From CAYNFH01 sp964396385 (lineage in GTDB: Bacteria > Armatimonadota > Chthonomonadetes > Chthonomonadales > CAJBBX01), in NCBI GenBank assembly GCA_964396385.1, contig CAYNFH010000329.1, positions 1 to 5,003 on the forward strand: a stretch of 5,003 nucleotides of DNA, in the 5' to 3' direction. The position numbers were made by a program, and so were the translations under genes. Under the pieces are notes generated by a model. That model saw only the letters and a program-made list of their open reading frames with translations. It had not been told where the DNA came from and did no database searches. Below, one piece after another: positions 1 to 5,003 of the stretch. Each line of letters opens with the position of its first letter. Within the stretch, counting starts at the first letter, position 1.

Positions 1-25
1 CCCTCAGCGGGAGCACGAGGGCAGA

Positions 26-99
26 GCCCTCGGAACAGGGCCGCAGGAGCCCCCGCAATCAGACAGGGAATCAGAAGCCTGAGAGGAGCGCCCTCGGAA
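26..99. repeat. 10-bp direct repeat GCCCTCGGAA
   Basis: GCCCTCGGAA occurs at 26-35 and again at 90-99, exactly 64 bp apart. The second copy runs directly into the nonamer module at 96-135. On its own this is short, but it adds to the repeated texture of the left end. No function is inferred. Confidence 0.5.
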
Positions 100-212
100 T
101 CTGCCCCCTTATTGCGCTTATTGCGCTTACTGCGCAAAATGGGAATCTTGCCCCTTTTGAGCTTAGAAAGGGGTTGCGCCTCCCTTATTGCGCCTTCTGC
201 GCTTTCTGCGCA
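96..212. repeat. Two diverged copies of a nonamer-triplet module
   Basis: Copy A (96-136) reads GGAATCTGCCCC and then three 9-nt units at 109-135: TTATTGCGC, TTATTGCGC, TTACTGCGC, followed by A. Copy B (142-212) reads GGAATCTTGCCCC, about 30 extra bases, and then three units at 185-211: TTATTGCGC, CTTCTGCGC, TTTCTGCGC, again followed by A. The two triplets are exactly 76 bp apart. Shared order and shared flanks suggest duplication of one module rather than chance. It could be part of a dispersed non-coding repeat or an array of protein-binding sites; the sequence does not distinguish these. Confidence 0.65.
151..173. repeat. Small hairpin CCCCTTT / AAAGGGG
   Basis: CCCCTTT (151-157) and AAAGGGG (167-173) form a perfect 7-bp stem around a 9-nt loop. 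The hairpin lies in the segment that distinguishes module copy B from copy A. It has no following T-tract in either direction, so I do not call it a terminator. Confidence 0.45.
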
Positions 213-280
213 GCCTCTACCCATTACCACACCCACGCCGATGGACACCAGCGGTGCCGCCACTCCTCCCGCCCGCCTGG

Positions 281-307
281 ATTAGCTAATTTGAGACAAC
301 GATCTCA
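281..307. repeat. Palindrome plus TGAGA-N6-TCTCA dyad
   Basis: ATTAGCTAAT (281-290) is a perfect 10-bp palindrome. Overlapping its last base is TTTGAGACAA (290-299), which begins an inverted repeat TGAGA (292-296), six bases, TCTCA (303-307). The arrangement resembles a regulator-binding dyad or the end of a small repeat element. A related dyad lies at 369-382. Confidence 0.4.
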
Positions 308-334
308 CTCGCGCCTCTCCGGAAGCCGATCTCA

Positions 335-362
335 CGACTCACGACTCTAGACTCTCGACTCT
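335..362. repeat. Heptamer tandem array, consensus CGACTCT, four units
   Basis: Four adjacent 7-nt units are visible: CGACTCA (335-341), CGACTCT (342-348), AGACTCT (349-355) and CGACTCT (356-362). Just upstream, the 9-mer CGATCTCAC occurs at 300-308 and 327-335, so this is part of a wider CTC-rich repeated tract. It looks like a short minisatellite produced by slippage. It is not in a credible coding frame. Confidence 0.65.
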
Positions 363-366
363 GCAT

Positions 367-382
367 TTTGAGACAATGTCTC
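367..382. repeat. Dyad GAGAC-AAT-GTCTC, second TTTGAGACAA copy
   Basis: TTTGAGACAA recurs at 367-376, exactly 77 bp from its first copy at 290-299. Here GAGAC (370-374) and GTCTC (378-382) make a perfect 5-bp inverted repeat around AAT. The two TTTGAGACAA copies each start a TCTC-closing dyad, with slightly different spacing. Candidate operator sites or remnants of a repeat element; no nearby promoter ties them to a gene. Confidence 0.4.
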
Positions 383-418
383 TCTTGGCCAGGGCGAACG
401 GCAGGGGCATAAACGCAG

Positions 419-447
419 CGGAGCCCCGGCGGGGTGCCGGGGCTCCG
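419..447 (-). terminator. GC-rich hairpin closing the small acidic-protein gene
   Basis: GGAGCCCCGGC (420-430) pairs perfectly with GCCGGGGCTCC (436-446) around a GGGGT loop. C419 and G447 add a twelfth pair. The hairpin begins 23 bp past the TAG stop of the minus-strand gene at 471-743, where an intrinsic terminator would be expected. Read on the minus strand, it is followed by CTGCGTTTATG, which has only a weak T-run, so termination may be partial or factor-assisted. There is no T-run on the plus strand. Confidence 0.65.
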
Positions 448-470
448 GAACTACGAAAACCGATGGACAA

Positions 471-743
471 CTAACTGGGCGTCGCATACCCGAGCGCGGC
501 CAACAGGTCCGGCCGGGTCTCCTCGGAGAACGGTTCGGTCAGCTCCGCCAGCACGCTATCGTCCGGGCTCGAGACGGTGTCCGGCTCCGGCTCGGCGTCC
601 TGCTCCGCGGCCTGCTGCTCCTTGGCCGTCTTGAGCGCTTCGCTCACCTGCTCGCCTATCGCCTCCAGCACCTGTTCGGCGCTTATATCCGGGACCACCG
701 GGATCTGCAGCGTTATCATCAAGATCGGTACATCCGGTCTCAT
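471..743 (-). CDS. Small, very acidic protein of unknown function (90 aa)
   Basis: I do not recognise this protein. I place the start at the ATG ending at 743 because GGAGG (751-755) sits 7 nt upstream of it. The next in-frame ATG upstream, ending at 776, has no comparable site and lies very close to the predicted transcription start. The product begins MRPDVPILMITLQIPVVPDI, a short hydrophobic, proline-bounded stretch that could be a beta strand but is too short for a membrane helix. Residues 22-48 look like an amphipathic, Ala/Glu/Gln-rich helix. Residues 49-62 are an acidic Pro-rich linker, and 63-86 may form further short helices ending in LLAALGY. I count 19 acidic against 4 basic residues, so net charge is about -15. 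No cysteine, signal peptide or catalytic motif is visible. A promoter, ribosome binding site and hairpin terminator around it argue for a genuine monocistronic gene. Confidence 0.6.
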   Translation of the reverse strand: MRPDVPILMITLQIPVVPDISAEQVLEAIGEQVSEALKTAKEQQAAEQDAEPEPDTVSSPDDSVLAELTEPFSEETRPDLLAALGYATPS

Positions 744-750
744 TGTCGTT

Positions 751-755
751 CCTCC
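751..755 (-). promoter_or_regulatory. Ribosome binding site deciding the start at 743
   Basis: The minus strand reads GGAGG here, 7 nt before the ATG ending at 743. Upstream of the longer alternative start (ATG ending at 776) only a poor GGGCGG-like stretch is seen. This favours the 90-residue form over a 101-residue form. Confidence 0.7.
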
Positions 756-796
756 AACCGGCACCGGCTCCGCCATTAGAACCGCCCGGTACTAGT

Positions 797-825
797 ATTA
801 TCCTCGAAGGGGCGCGGAAAGGCAA
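797..825 (-). promoter_or_regulatory. Sigma70-type promoter for the small acidic-protein gene
   Basis: On the minus strand, TTGCCT (-35; 820-825) and GATAAT (-10; 797-802) are separated by exactly 17 bp. Each box differs from consensus at one or two positions. Transcription would start near 790, giving a leader of about 47 nt before the ATG at 743. This is another reason to reject the upstream ATG at 776, which would leave only about 14 nt. Prediction from sequence only. Confidence 0.6.
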
Positions 826-992
826 GACCTCGCGAATCCCATTGGTGCTTCGGATGCCCGATGTCGCACCACTCCTGTCCGACCGAGGACCGGTATGTTC
901 CTTTCGTGCAGCTTTATGAAGCCGCTTTCATGGAAGACGGCGCGATGATACTCCTTGTTCGCCAAACTTGCAGGAAATGTTCGCCCGCATAA
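826..992. other. Spacer downstream of the dipeptidase gene
   Basis: These 167 bp between the dipeptidase stop and the promoter of the next minus-strand gene show no credible coding frame. A weak imperfect hairpin, ATGAAG with CTTTCAT, lies at 916-931. I see no strong terminator, repeat or RNA gene. Confidence 0.5.
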
Positions 993-1003
993 TCACCGGG
1001 CGA
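981..1003 (-). terminator. Hairpin around the dipeptidase stop codon
   Basis: TCGCCCG (981-987) and CGGGCGA (997-1003) form a perfect 7-bp GC-rich stem with a 9-nt loop, and the TGA stop (993-995) lies in the loop. On the minus strand the stem is followed by ACATTTCC, a poor T-tract. It may be a weak terminator or a 3'-end stabilising structure; chance in GC-rich DNA is also possible. Confidence 0.3.
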
Positions 1004-2393
1004 GCTCGTACAGTGCGTGCGCGTATATCTTGGCGGCGCGCACCAGCGTGTCGATGGCGATCCGCTCATCCGGCTCGTGCGCCGGACCGTGTTCGACACC
1101 GGGAAAGCCCGCCCCGTAGCACACCGCGTTGGGCGTGGCGCGGGCGTACGTGCCACCGCCCGTCGTCTCCGGCCTGGATTCGGTGTCGCCGGTCTCCTGC
1201 TGATACACGCGCAGCAGCGTCCGGGCCGGCTCCTGATCCAGCGCGACGTGCAGCGGCGGGCTGTCTGTGTGGCTCGCCAGCTCCCATCCGTTCTCCAGGC
1301 GGGGGCGCAGACAGGAGAGCAGGTCGTCTATCGTCCATGTGACGGGGTAGCGGACGTTGTAGACGATGCGGACGCGGGCGCCGTCCATCTCCATCACCCC
1401 GAGGTTGTTCGTAAGGGGTCCGGCCACGTCGTCGCGCCCGGTGATGCCCAGCCCTCCGCCGGCCGGATCGCTGGAAGAGACGATCCAGTCGATCCAGTCG
1501 TGGTCTTCCGGCAGGTCGAGGTCTAGCAGGGCGCGGGCCAGTCGCGTCACCGCGTTGTCTCCCGCCTGCGGGGTGCTGCCGTGTGCGGACTTGCCGGTCG
1601 CGCGCACCCGGATGCCCTCTCCATCGGCATCCAGGGCGATGTTGCGGTCCCAGTGGTTCAGGAGCGTGGAGAGCGCGCCGTAGAGCGCCGTGGTATCGCC
1701 CACGAGGCGCGCCTGCGCAGCATCCGGCACCATGTTGGCGCGGAGCCCGCCGCGCGCTTCGGCCACGCGGAGCGGCGCGCCGCCGCGCTGTATCTGGCGC
1801 TCCAGGGTGAGGTTTGAGATGCCCTTCTCCGCGTAGATGAGCGGGAACGAGGCGTCAGGAGTGAAGGCGAAGACCGGCCGCTCTTCTTTCGCCACCTCCC
1901 AGTAGTGCTTGACGCAGCCGAACCCGCTCTCCTCGTCACAGCCGAAGATCACGCGGACTCGGCGGCGCAGCGGCAGTCCGCTCTCCATGAGCGCCTTGGC
2001 TCCGAACAAGGCGGCATAAGTCGGCCCTTTGTCGTCGGAGGCCCCACGAGCATAGATAAACCCATCCGCGATCTCCGCACCGAAGGGAGGATGCGTCCAG
2101 CGGTCGCCTTCCGGCACCACGTCCAGATGGCCCAGCGCGGCGACCATCTCCGCGCCCTCGCCGAACTCGGCGTGGGCGGCGTAGCCCTCCACGTCCTTCA
2201 CGCGGAAGCCGAGCTCGCGGCATAGGTCCAGCGTATAGTCCAGCGCATGGCGCACAGGCTGGCCGAACGGCGTGCCCGGCCCGGCCGGCGGCTCCTTCTT
2301 GCTCGGGATGCGCACCACGCCCTGGAGCGCCTGTACCATCTGGTCGCGGTGGCCGTCCACCCAGGCGTGGAGCAGCCCAATCTCATCGCTCAT
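993..2393 (-). CDS. Sapep/PepV-type M20 metallodipeptidase
   Basis: A 466-residue cytoplasmic-type enzyme of peptidase family M20, most like the PepV/Sapep dipeptidases. These use two divalent metals (Zn or Mn) to hydrolyse dipeptides, often with broad specificity, in peptide turnover. The catalytic domain is split, at about 1-185 and 385-466, around a lid domain. Visible landmarks are GHLDVVPEGD (88-97; H89 metal ligand, D91 catalytic partner), RGASDDKGP (116-124; D120 bridging metals), CDEESG (152-157; E154 general base, E155 metal ligand), TPDASFP (178-184; D180 ligand), TGKSAHGSTP (266-275; H271 lid histidine) and AHEPDE (438-443; H439 ligand). Assignments follow the family pattern; all expected residues are present. 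Length matches PepV (about 470). The ATG at 2393 is preceded by GGGAGG at 7 nt and there is no signal peptide. It is divergent from yebC. The exact dipeptide substrate cannot be read from sequence. Confidence 0.93.
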   Translation of the reverse strand: MSDEIGLLHAWVDGHRDQMVQALQGVVRIPSKKEPPAGPGTPFGQPVRHALDYTLDLCRELGFRVKDVEGYAAHAEFGEGAEMVAALGHLDVVPEGDRWTHPPFGAEIADGFIYARGASDDKGPTYAALFGAKALMESGLPLRRRVRVIFGCDEESGFGCVKHYWEVAKEERPVFAFTPDASFPLIYAEKGISNLTLERQIQRGGAPLRVAEARGGLRANMVPDAAQARLVGDTTALYGALSTLLNHWDRNIALDADGEGIRVRATGKSAHGSTPQAGDNAVTRLARALLDLDLPEDHDWIDWIVSSSDPAGGGLGITGRDDVAGPLTNNLGVMEMDGARVRIVYNVRYPVTWTIDDLLSCLRPRLENGWELASHTDSPPLHVALDQEPARTLLRVYQQETGDTESRPETTGGGTYARATPNAVCYGAGFPGVEHGPAHEPDERIAIDTLVRAAKIYAHALYELAR

Positions 2394-2400
2394 GAGTCAC

Positions 2401-2406
2401 CCTCCC
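2401..2406 (-). promoter_or_regulatory. Ribosome binding site of the dipeptidase gene
   Basis: The minus strand reads GGGAGG at 2401-2406, 7 nt before the ATG ending at 2393. This supports the start MSDEIGLLHAW. Confidence 0.75.
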
Positions 2407-2458
2407 ACGTGTAGGATTCGTGGCGAGTTTGGTCCGTACCTTTATTGGGCGCAACGCC

Positions 2459-2561
2459 TCCCGGCTGTCATCCCGAGCCATGCGAGGGATCTGCTTTACG
2501 GCATCTGCACGTACTCTGTCGGAACAAACAGATTACTCGCTTCACTCGCAATCCGCCGGGA
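2459..2561. repeat. Imperfect inverted repeat, MITE/REP-like, about 103 bp
   Basis: The ends TCCCGGC (2459-2465) and GCCGGGA (2555-2561) are perfect 7-bp inverted repeats. Inside them, arms 2470-2496 and 2526-2552 are complementary at 19 of 27 positions by my alignment, leaving a 29-nt centre. The left arm contains GTCATCCCGAG and GCGAGGGATCTGC, which resembles a dispersed non-coding repeat of the form GTCATCCTGAG...GAAGGATCT that I recall from several bacterial phyla. There is no coding capacity. It lies between the divergent dipeptidase and yebC genes and ends 11 bp before the yebC -35 box. Copy number elsewhere in the genome cannot be seen here. Confidence 0.6.
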
Positions 2562-2572
2562 AGTTCCGCGGT

Positions 2573-2601
2573 TTGACGCTCCCGAAGCGCTGTGCTATAA
2601 T
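2573..2601 (+). promoter_or_regulatory. Near-consensus sigma70 promoter of yebC, extended -10
   Basis: TTGACG (-35; 2573-2578) and a perfect TATAAT (-10; 2596-2601) are 17 bp apart. TG at 2593-2594 followed by one base makes an extended -10. Transcription should start near 2608, giving a leader of about 41 nt. This is the strongest promoter in the window and probably also drives the gene at 3453. Confidence 0.85.
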
Positions 2602-2634
2602 CCGACCGGCTACTGAGGGGCAATTACTGTCAAC

Positions 2635-2641
2635 GAGGAGG
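2635..2641 (+). promoter_or_regulatory. Ribosome binding site of yebC, GTG start
   Basis: GAGGAGG lies 7 nt before the GTG at 2649. It fixes the start as GTG-TCT-GGG-CAT, giving the conserved family N-terminus MSGHSKW. Confidence 0.85.
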
Positions 2642-2648
2642 CGTCCGC

Positions 2649-3404
2649 GTGTCTGGGCATTCAAAATGGCATAACATTCGGCTCCGCAAGGGCAAGATGG
2701 ACGCCGAGCGCGGCGCCAAGTTCACCAAGCTGGCGCGGGAGATCATCGTGGCCGCCAAGCAGGGAGGCGGCAACCCGGATGCCAACCTCCGGCTGAGGCT
2801 CGCAGTGCAGAAAGCCCGCGAGAACTCCATGCCGCAGGACAAGATCAAGAACGCTATCCAGCGGGGCACGGGGGAGATCGAGGGCGTTAATTACGAGGAG
2901 ATTACGTACGAGGGCTACGGTCCGGCCGGTGTAGCGTTGCTGGTGGAGTGCGCGACGGACAACCGAAACCGCACGGTCGCCGATATCCGTAATATCTTCA
3001 ACAAGAACGGAGGGCGGCTGGGGGAGAGCGGATCGGTCGCGTACTTGTTCGGTCCGCCTGCGGGTGTGATCACCGTCTCCAAGGACGTGACGGACGAGGA
3101 CGGCCTCATCGCGGTCGCCTTGGACGCCGGCGCGGAGGATGTGAAGTCCGACGAGGCGGACACGTTCGAGGTGTACACGTCGCCGGGCGACCTTGGGCGC
3201 GTCGTGGAGGCCCTGGAAGGCGCCGGGATCAAGACGCTGGGCTCGGAGATCACGCGCATCCCGCAGAACAGCGTCCGGGTCGAGGGCAAGGAGGCCCAGC
3301 AGGTGCTGCGGCTTCTGGAGATGCTCGAGGAACACGACGACGTGCAGAAGGTGCACGCGAACTTCGACATCCCGGACGAGGTCCTGGAATCCGCCGCGCG
3401 CTGA
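2649..3404 (+). CDS. yebC: YebC/PmpR family protein (TACO1-like)
   Basis: A complete 251-residue member of the YebC/TACO1 family (usual length about 240-250). Family members were first described as DNA-binding regulators (PmpR). More recent work links several to ribosomes and relief of stalling at proline-rich stretches, and TACO1 is the mitochondrial relative. Which role applies here cannot be told. Signatures are the N-terminus MSGHSKWHNIRLRKG, a basic helical domain with NPDANLRLRLAVQKAREN (42-59) and MPQDKIKNAIQRGTG (61-75), then YEGYGPAGVALLVECATDN (87-105), NKNGGRLGESGSVAYLF (118-134), and a C-terminal region with LEEHDDVQKVHANFD (226-240). No frameshift or missing block is seen. The start is GTG with a strong upstream site, behind a near-consensus promoter. 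In many bacteria yebC precedes ruvC, the Holliday-junction resolvase gene. Here the next gene encodes an envelope protein instead. With no terminator in the 48-bp gap, co-transcription with that gene is likely. Confidence 0.96.
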   Translation: MSGHSKWHNIRLRKGKMDAERGAKFTKLAREIIVAAKQGGGNPDANLRLRLAVQKARENSMPQDKIKNAIQRGTGEIEGVNYEEITYEGYGPAGVALLVECATDNRNRTVADIRNIFNKNGGRLGESGSVAYLFGPPAGVITVSKDVTDEDGLIAVALDAGAEDVKSDEADTFEVYTSPGDLGRVVEALEGAGIKTLGSEITRIPQNSVRVEGKEAQQVLRLLEMLEEHDDVQKVHANFDIPDEVLESAAR

Positions 3405-3436
3405 CCGCACCACTTCTCCTTCGTTCTGCCGTCAAC

Positions 3437-3442
3437 TGGAGG
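3437..3442 (+). promoter_or_regulatory. Ribosome binding site of the envelope-protein gene
   Basis: TGGAGG lies 10 nt before the ATG at 3453. The spacing is slightly long but acceptable. The site supports this start, which also gives a proper signal peptide. Confidence 0.65.
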
Positions 3443-3452
3443 CAGCCTCTCC

Positions 3453-5003
3453 ATGCGCCTTGCGCTTCCGTCTCCCGGCGGGATCCTGATCACGGGGGCC
3501 CTGTTCTGGGCCTGCATCGGCCGGCCGGCCCGCGCGGACTATCAGCTTAACCCGGCGCCCGGATTCGAGGGCTACCTCCGGTCCGACTCCTGGAGCCCCG
3601 TAACCGTCAACCTGACCGGATCGGGGCCGACCGGATCGGGCCAGCTCCTGCTCGTTGTCTTCACGCGAGACGGAACGACCACCTACTCCACGTCCGTTCA
3701 CCTCCGCTCGGGTGCGCTTAACGAGCAACACACCATCACTTTCTTCTATCCGTCCGCCGCACCGCCCCCGGCGCTTATCGTGCAGCTCTACGTGGAAGGG
3801 CGGAAGGTGGCCGAGAAGAAGCTGGAGAAGACGCTCGCGCTCACCGACGCCCAGCCCGCTATCCTGGCGCTGACGCAGGACCAGAGCGGCCTGAACTACC
3901 TGCAGCGGGTGGATCTGGGGCTGCGCCATGTCACGGAGAAGCGTACCAGCTATCCCAACTTCGGGGGTTATGGCGGCGCCACTCAGGGACTCACAGGGAC
4001 CAATCCGCTCAAGGTGCTCTATCCGGCCGCCACCGCGCTGCCGGACAGCGCCTACAGCTACGAGGGCGTGGACGCCATCATGCTGGGGGACCTCTCCCTG
4101 GACGCCCTGACGGAGAACCAGTGGAATGCCATCGTCCGGTGGGTAGAGGACGGGGGTGTGCTGGTTATCTCTGGCGGGCCGGACATCAACCGGCTGCGAA
4201 GTCCGCAGCTCAAGGAGATCCTGCCCATCGAGCCTACGGCGGCAAAGACGGTAACCGCGTTGTCGGCGCTGGGCGAGCGCTACGGGGCTCCCCTCAAGCT
4301 CAAGAGTACGGGCGTGATGGACGGCAGCCTCAAGATGGACGCTGCGGCGCGGTGCAGCCAGGGCAAGCTGCCCCTTGTTGCCTACCGGCGGCTGGGCAAC
4401 GGAGAGGTGGTCTTTACGGCCTTCGATTTAACAGATCCGCAGTTCCGGGCCTGGTCCGGCGAGCCGTCGCTCTGGAAGGAAATGCTGGAGATAGGGATCG
4501 GGGAGATCCGCGCCATCGACGTGGTTAAGGGCGTCTCCCAGACGTCCTGGTCCAGCGGATACCGGTCCCTGGCGGACGCGCTGGGCGGCGTCCAGTCCAC
4601 GGAGGCGCCGAGCTTCACTTTTATCGGGGCGTTCCTGCTGCTCTATATCGTCTGCCTGGTGCCGCTGAACTATTTCCTGCTGCGGAGGTGGGACCGGAAG
4701 GAACTGGCCTGGATTACCGCCCCCGTGATCATCCTCCTGTTCTCCACGGGCGCATACGCCATCGGATACTCCATCAAGGGCGGTCAGCTCTTCCTGCGGT
4801 ACGCGTCGGTGGTGGAGGGGACCGCGAACGACGACAACTGGGACGCGTACACGGTGGCGAGCGTCTTCTCGCCGCGCCAGACCCGGTATGACGTCTCCGT
4901 CAGCGACTCGCAGGCGGTGGTCGCAGAGGTGACGGCTGAACCCGGATCGTTCCAGCGGCCGGTGGCTGACCTTGCCGTGGAGCGGGACCAGAAGACGACG
5001 GTG
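3453..5003 (+). CDS. Exported membrane-anchored protein with GATase1-like domain (3' end outside window)
   Basis: The frame is open for 517 codons from ATG 3453 to the right edge, so the C-terminus is missing. Residues 1-28 form a signal peptide: a hydrophobic core around ILITGALFWACIG and an ARA cleavage motif before D29. Residues about 29-135 look like a beta-sandwich (GYLRSDSWSPVTVNL, then strand-rich sequence). Residues about 205-245 match the core of class I glutamine-amidotransferase-like folds (VDAIMLGDLSLDAL, then WVEDGGVLVISGG); no nucleophilic GxCxG elbow is visible, so catalysis is unlikely. Transmembrane helices are about 388-410 and 418-441. The RRWDRKE turn between them is probably cytoplasmic, which puts both large domains outside. 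The segment after residue 442 (FLRYASVVEG, then VASVFSPRQTRYDV) is beta-rich. This architecture occurs in large uncharacterised bacterial envelope proteins, some of them, as I recall, near MoxR/DUF58 genes. Function is unknown. It probably shares the yebC promoter. Confidence 0.85.
   Translation, partial: MRLALPSPGGILITGALFWACIGRPARADYQLNPAPGFEGYLRSDSWSPVTVNLTGSGPTGSGQLLLVVFTRDGTTTYSTSVHLRSGALNEQHTITFFYPSAAPPPALIVQLYVEGRKVAEKKLEKTLALTDAQPAILALTQDQSGLNYLQRVDLGLRHVTEKRTSYPNFGGYGGATQGLTGTNPLKVLYPAATALPDSAYSYEGVDAIMLGDLSLDALTENQWNAIVRWVEDGGVLVISGGPDINRLRSPQLKEILPIEPTAAKTVTALSALGERYGAPLKLKSTGVMDGSLKMDAAARCSQGKLPLVAYRRLGNGEVVFTAFDLTDPQFRAWSGEPSLWKEMLEIGIGEIRAIDVVKGVSQTSWSSGYRSLADALGGVQSTEAPSFTFIGAFLLLYIVCLVPLNYFLLRRWDRKELAWITAPVIILLFSTGAYAIGYSIKGGQLFLRYASVVEGTANDDNWDAYTVASVFSPRQTRYDVSVSDSQAVVAEVTAEPGSFQRPVADLAVERDQKTTV

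Larger units (their letters stand above)
1..418. other. Repeat-rich stretch without a convincing gene
   Basis: No reading frame here looks like a real protein. Plus frames 1 and 3 are open from the left edge to stops at 283-285 and 348-350, and a minus frame is open from an ATG at 224 to the left edge. All three translate to low-complexity Pro/Ala/Arg/Ser/Leu-rich strings shaped by the short repeats, and the minus ATG lacks a good ribosome binding site. A short tail in plus frame 2 (stop at 80-82) could in principle be the end of a gene entering from the left, but nothing supports it. The stretch is instead dominated by short direct, tandem and inverted repeats, listed separately. It is best read as intergenic DNA or a decayed multi-copy element. 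Confidence 0.6.

Noticed and set aside
96..212. CRISPR array
   Set aside because: The repeat units are 9 nt and directly adjacent within each block, without spacers of regular length and without any cas gene nearby.
1..224. Minus-strand frame from ATG at 224 running off the left edge (and plus frames 1 and 3 open to 285 and 350)
   Set aside because: The translations are low-complexity and driven by the nonamer repeats, the ATG lacks a good ribosome binding site, and several overlapping frames are open at once, as expected in GC-rich non-coding DNA.
744..776. Longer start for the small acidic protein (ATG ending at 776)
   Set aside because: It has no ribosome binding site and would lie about 14 nt from the predicted transcription start, whereas the ATG ending at 743 has GGAGG at 7 nt.
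1481..1498. 9-bp tandem repeat CGATCCAGT in the dipeptidase gene
   Set aside because: It encodes DWIDWI within the intact enzyme and is most simply a codon-level repeat, without evidence of recent change.
2426..2454. Possible dipeptidase promoter TTGCGC-17 bp-CAAACT on the minus strand
   Set aside because: The -10 box matches only three of six consensus positions; the spacing alone is not enough to call it.
2661..3413. Long minus-strand open frame (250 codons) opposite yebC
   Set aside because: yebC on the plus strand matches its family along its full length; the antisense frame is a by-product of GC-biased third positions and has no recognisable protein features.
3405..3452. Short GAGG/CCTC self-complementarity covering the ribosome binding site of the envelope-protein gene
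   Set aside because: Only four pairs with a 3-nt loop; too weak to be called a terminator or regulatory hairpin.

Overview
The window comes from a GC-rich bacterial chromosome. Gene content (a Sapep/PepV-type M20 dipeptidase, a YebC-family protein, a large secreted-and-anchored membrane protein with a glutamine-amidotransferase-like fold) and the dispersed-type inverted repeat near the yebC promoter would fit Armatimonadota, Chloroflexota or a GC-rich Firmicute-like lineage. The sequence alone does not settle this, and the lineage is my inference.

Layout. Positions 1-418 hold no convincing gene but are full of short repeats: two diverged copies of a module ending in three TTATTGCGC-like nonamers, a small CCCCTTT/AAAGGGG hairpin, a CGACTCT heptamer array, and two related TGAGACAA-containing dyads. 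A strong 12-bp GC hairpin (419-447) closes a small minus-strand gene (471-743) encoding a 90-residue, very acidic protein of unknown function. That gene has its own well-spaced sigma70-type promoter (797-825) and a clear ribosome binding site. About 170 bp of featureless spacer separates it from a complete minus-strand dipeptidase gene (993-2393).

The dipeptidase and yebC are divergent. The 255 bp between them carry a roughly 103-bp imperfect inverted repeat (2459-2561) and then a near-consensus extended -10 promoter (2573-2601) for yebC. yebC (2649-3404) uses a GTG start and encodes a full-length 251-residue protein. Only 48 bp downstream, with no terminator, begins a long plus-strand gene (3453 to beyond the right edge). 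Its product has a signal peptide, a beta-rich exoplasmic region, a GATase1-like segment and two transmembrane helices. The two genes probably form one transcription unit.

The genes show no obvious shared pathway: peptide turnover, a translation or regulatory factor, and an envelope protein. I see no CRISPR array, transposase, integrase, toxin-antitoxin pair, tRNA or rRNA, and no clear sign of a new defence or mobile system. The items most worth a second look are the repeat-rich left end, the orphan acidic protein, the MITE-like repeat beside the yebC promoter, and the envelope protein following yebC.
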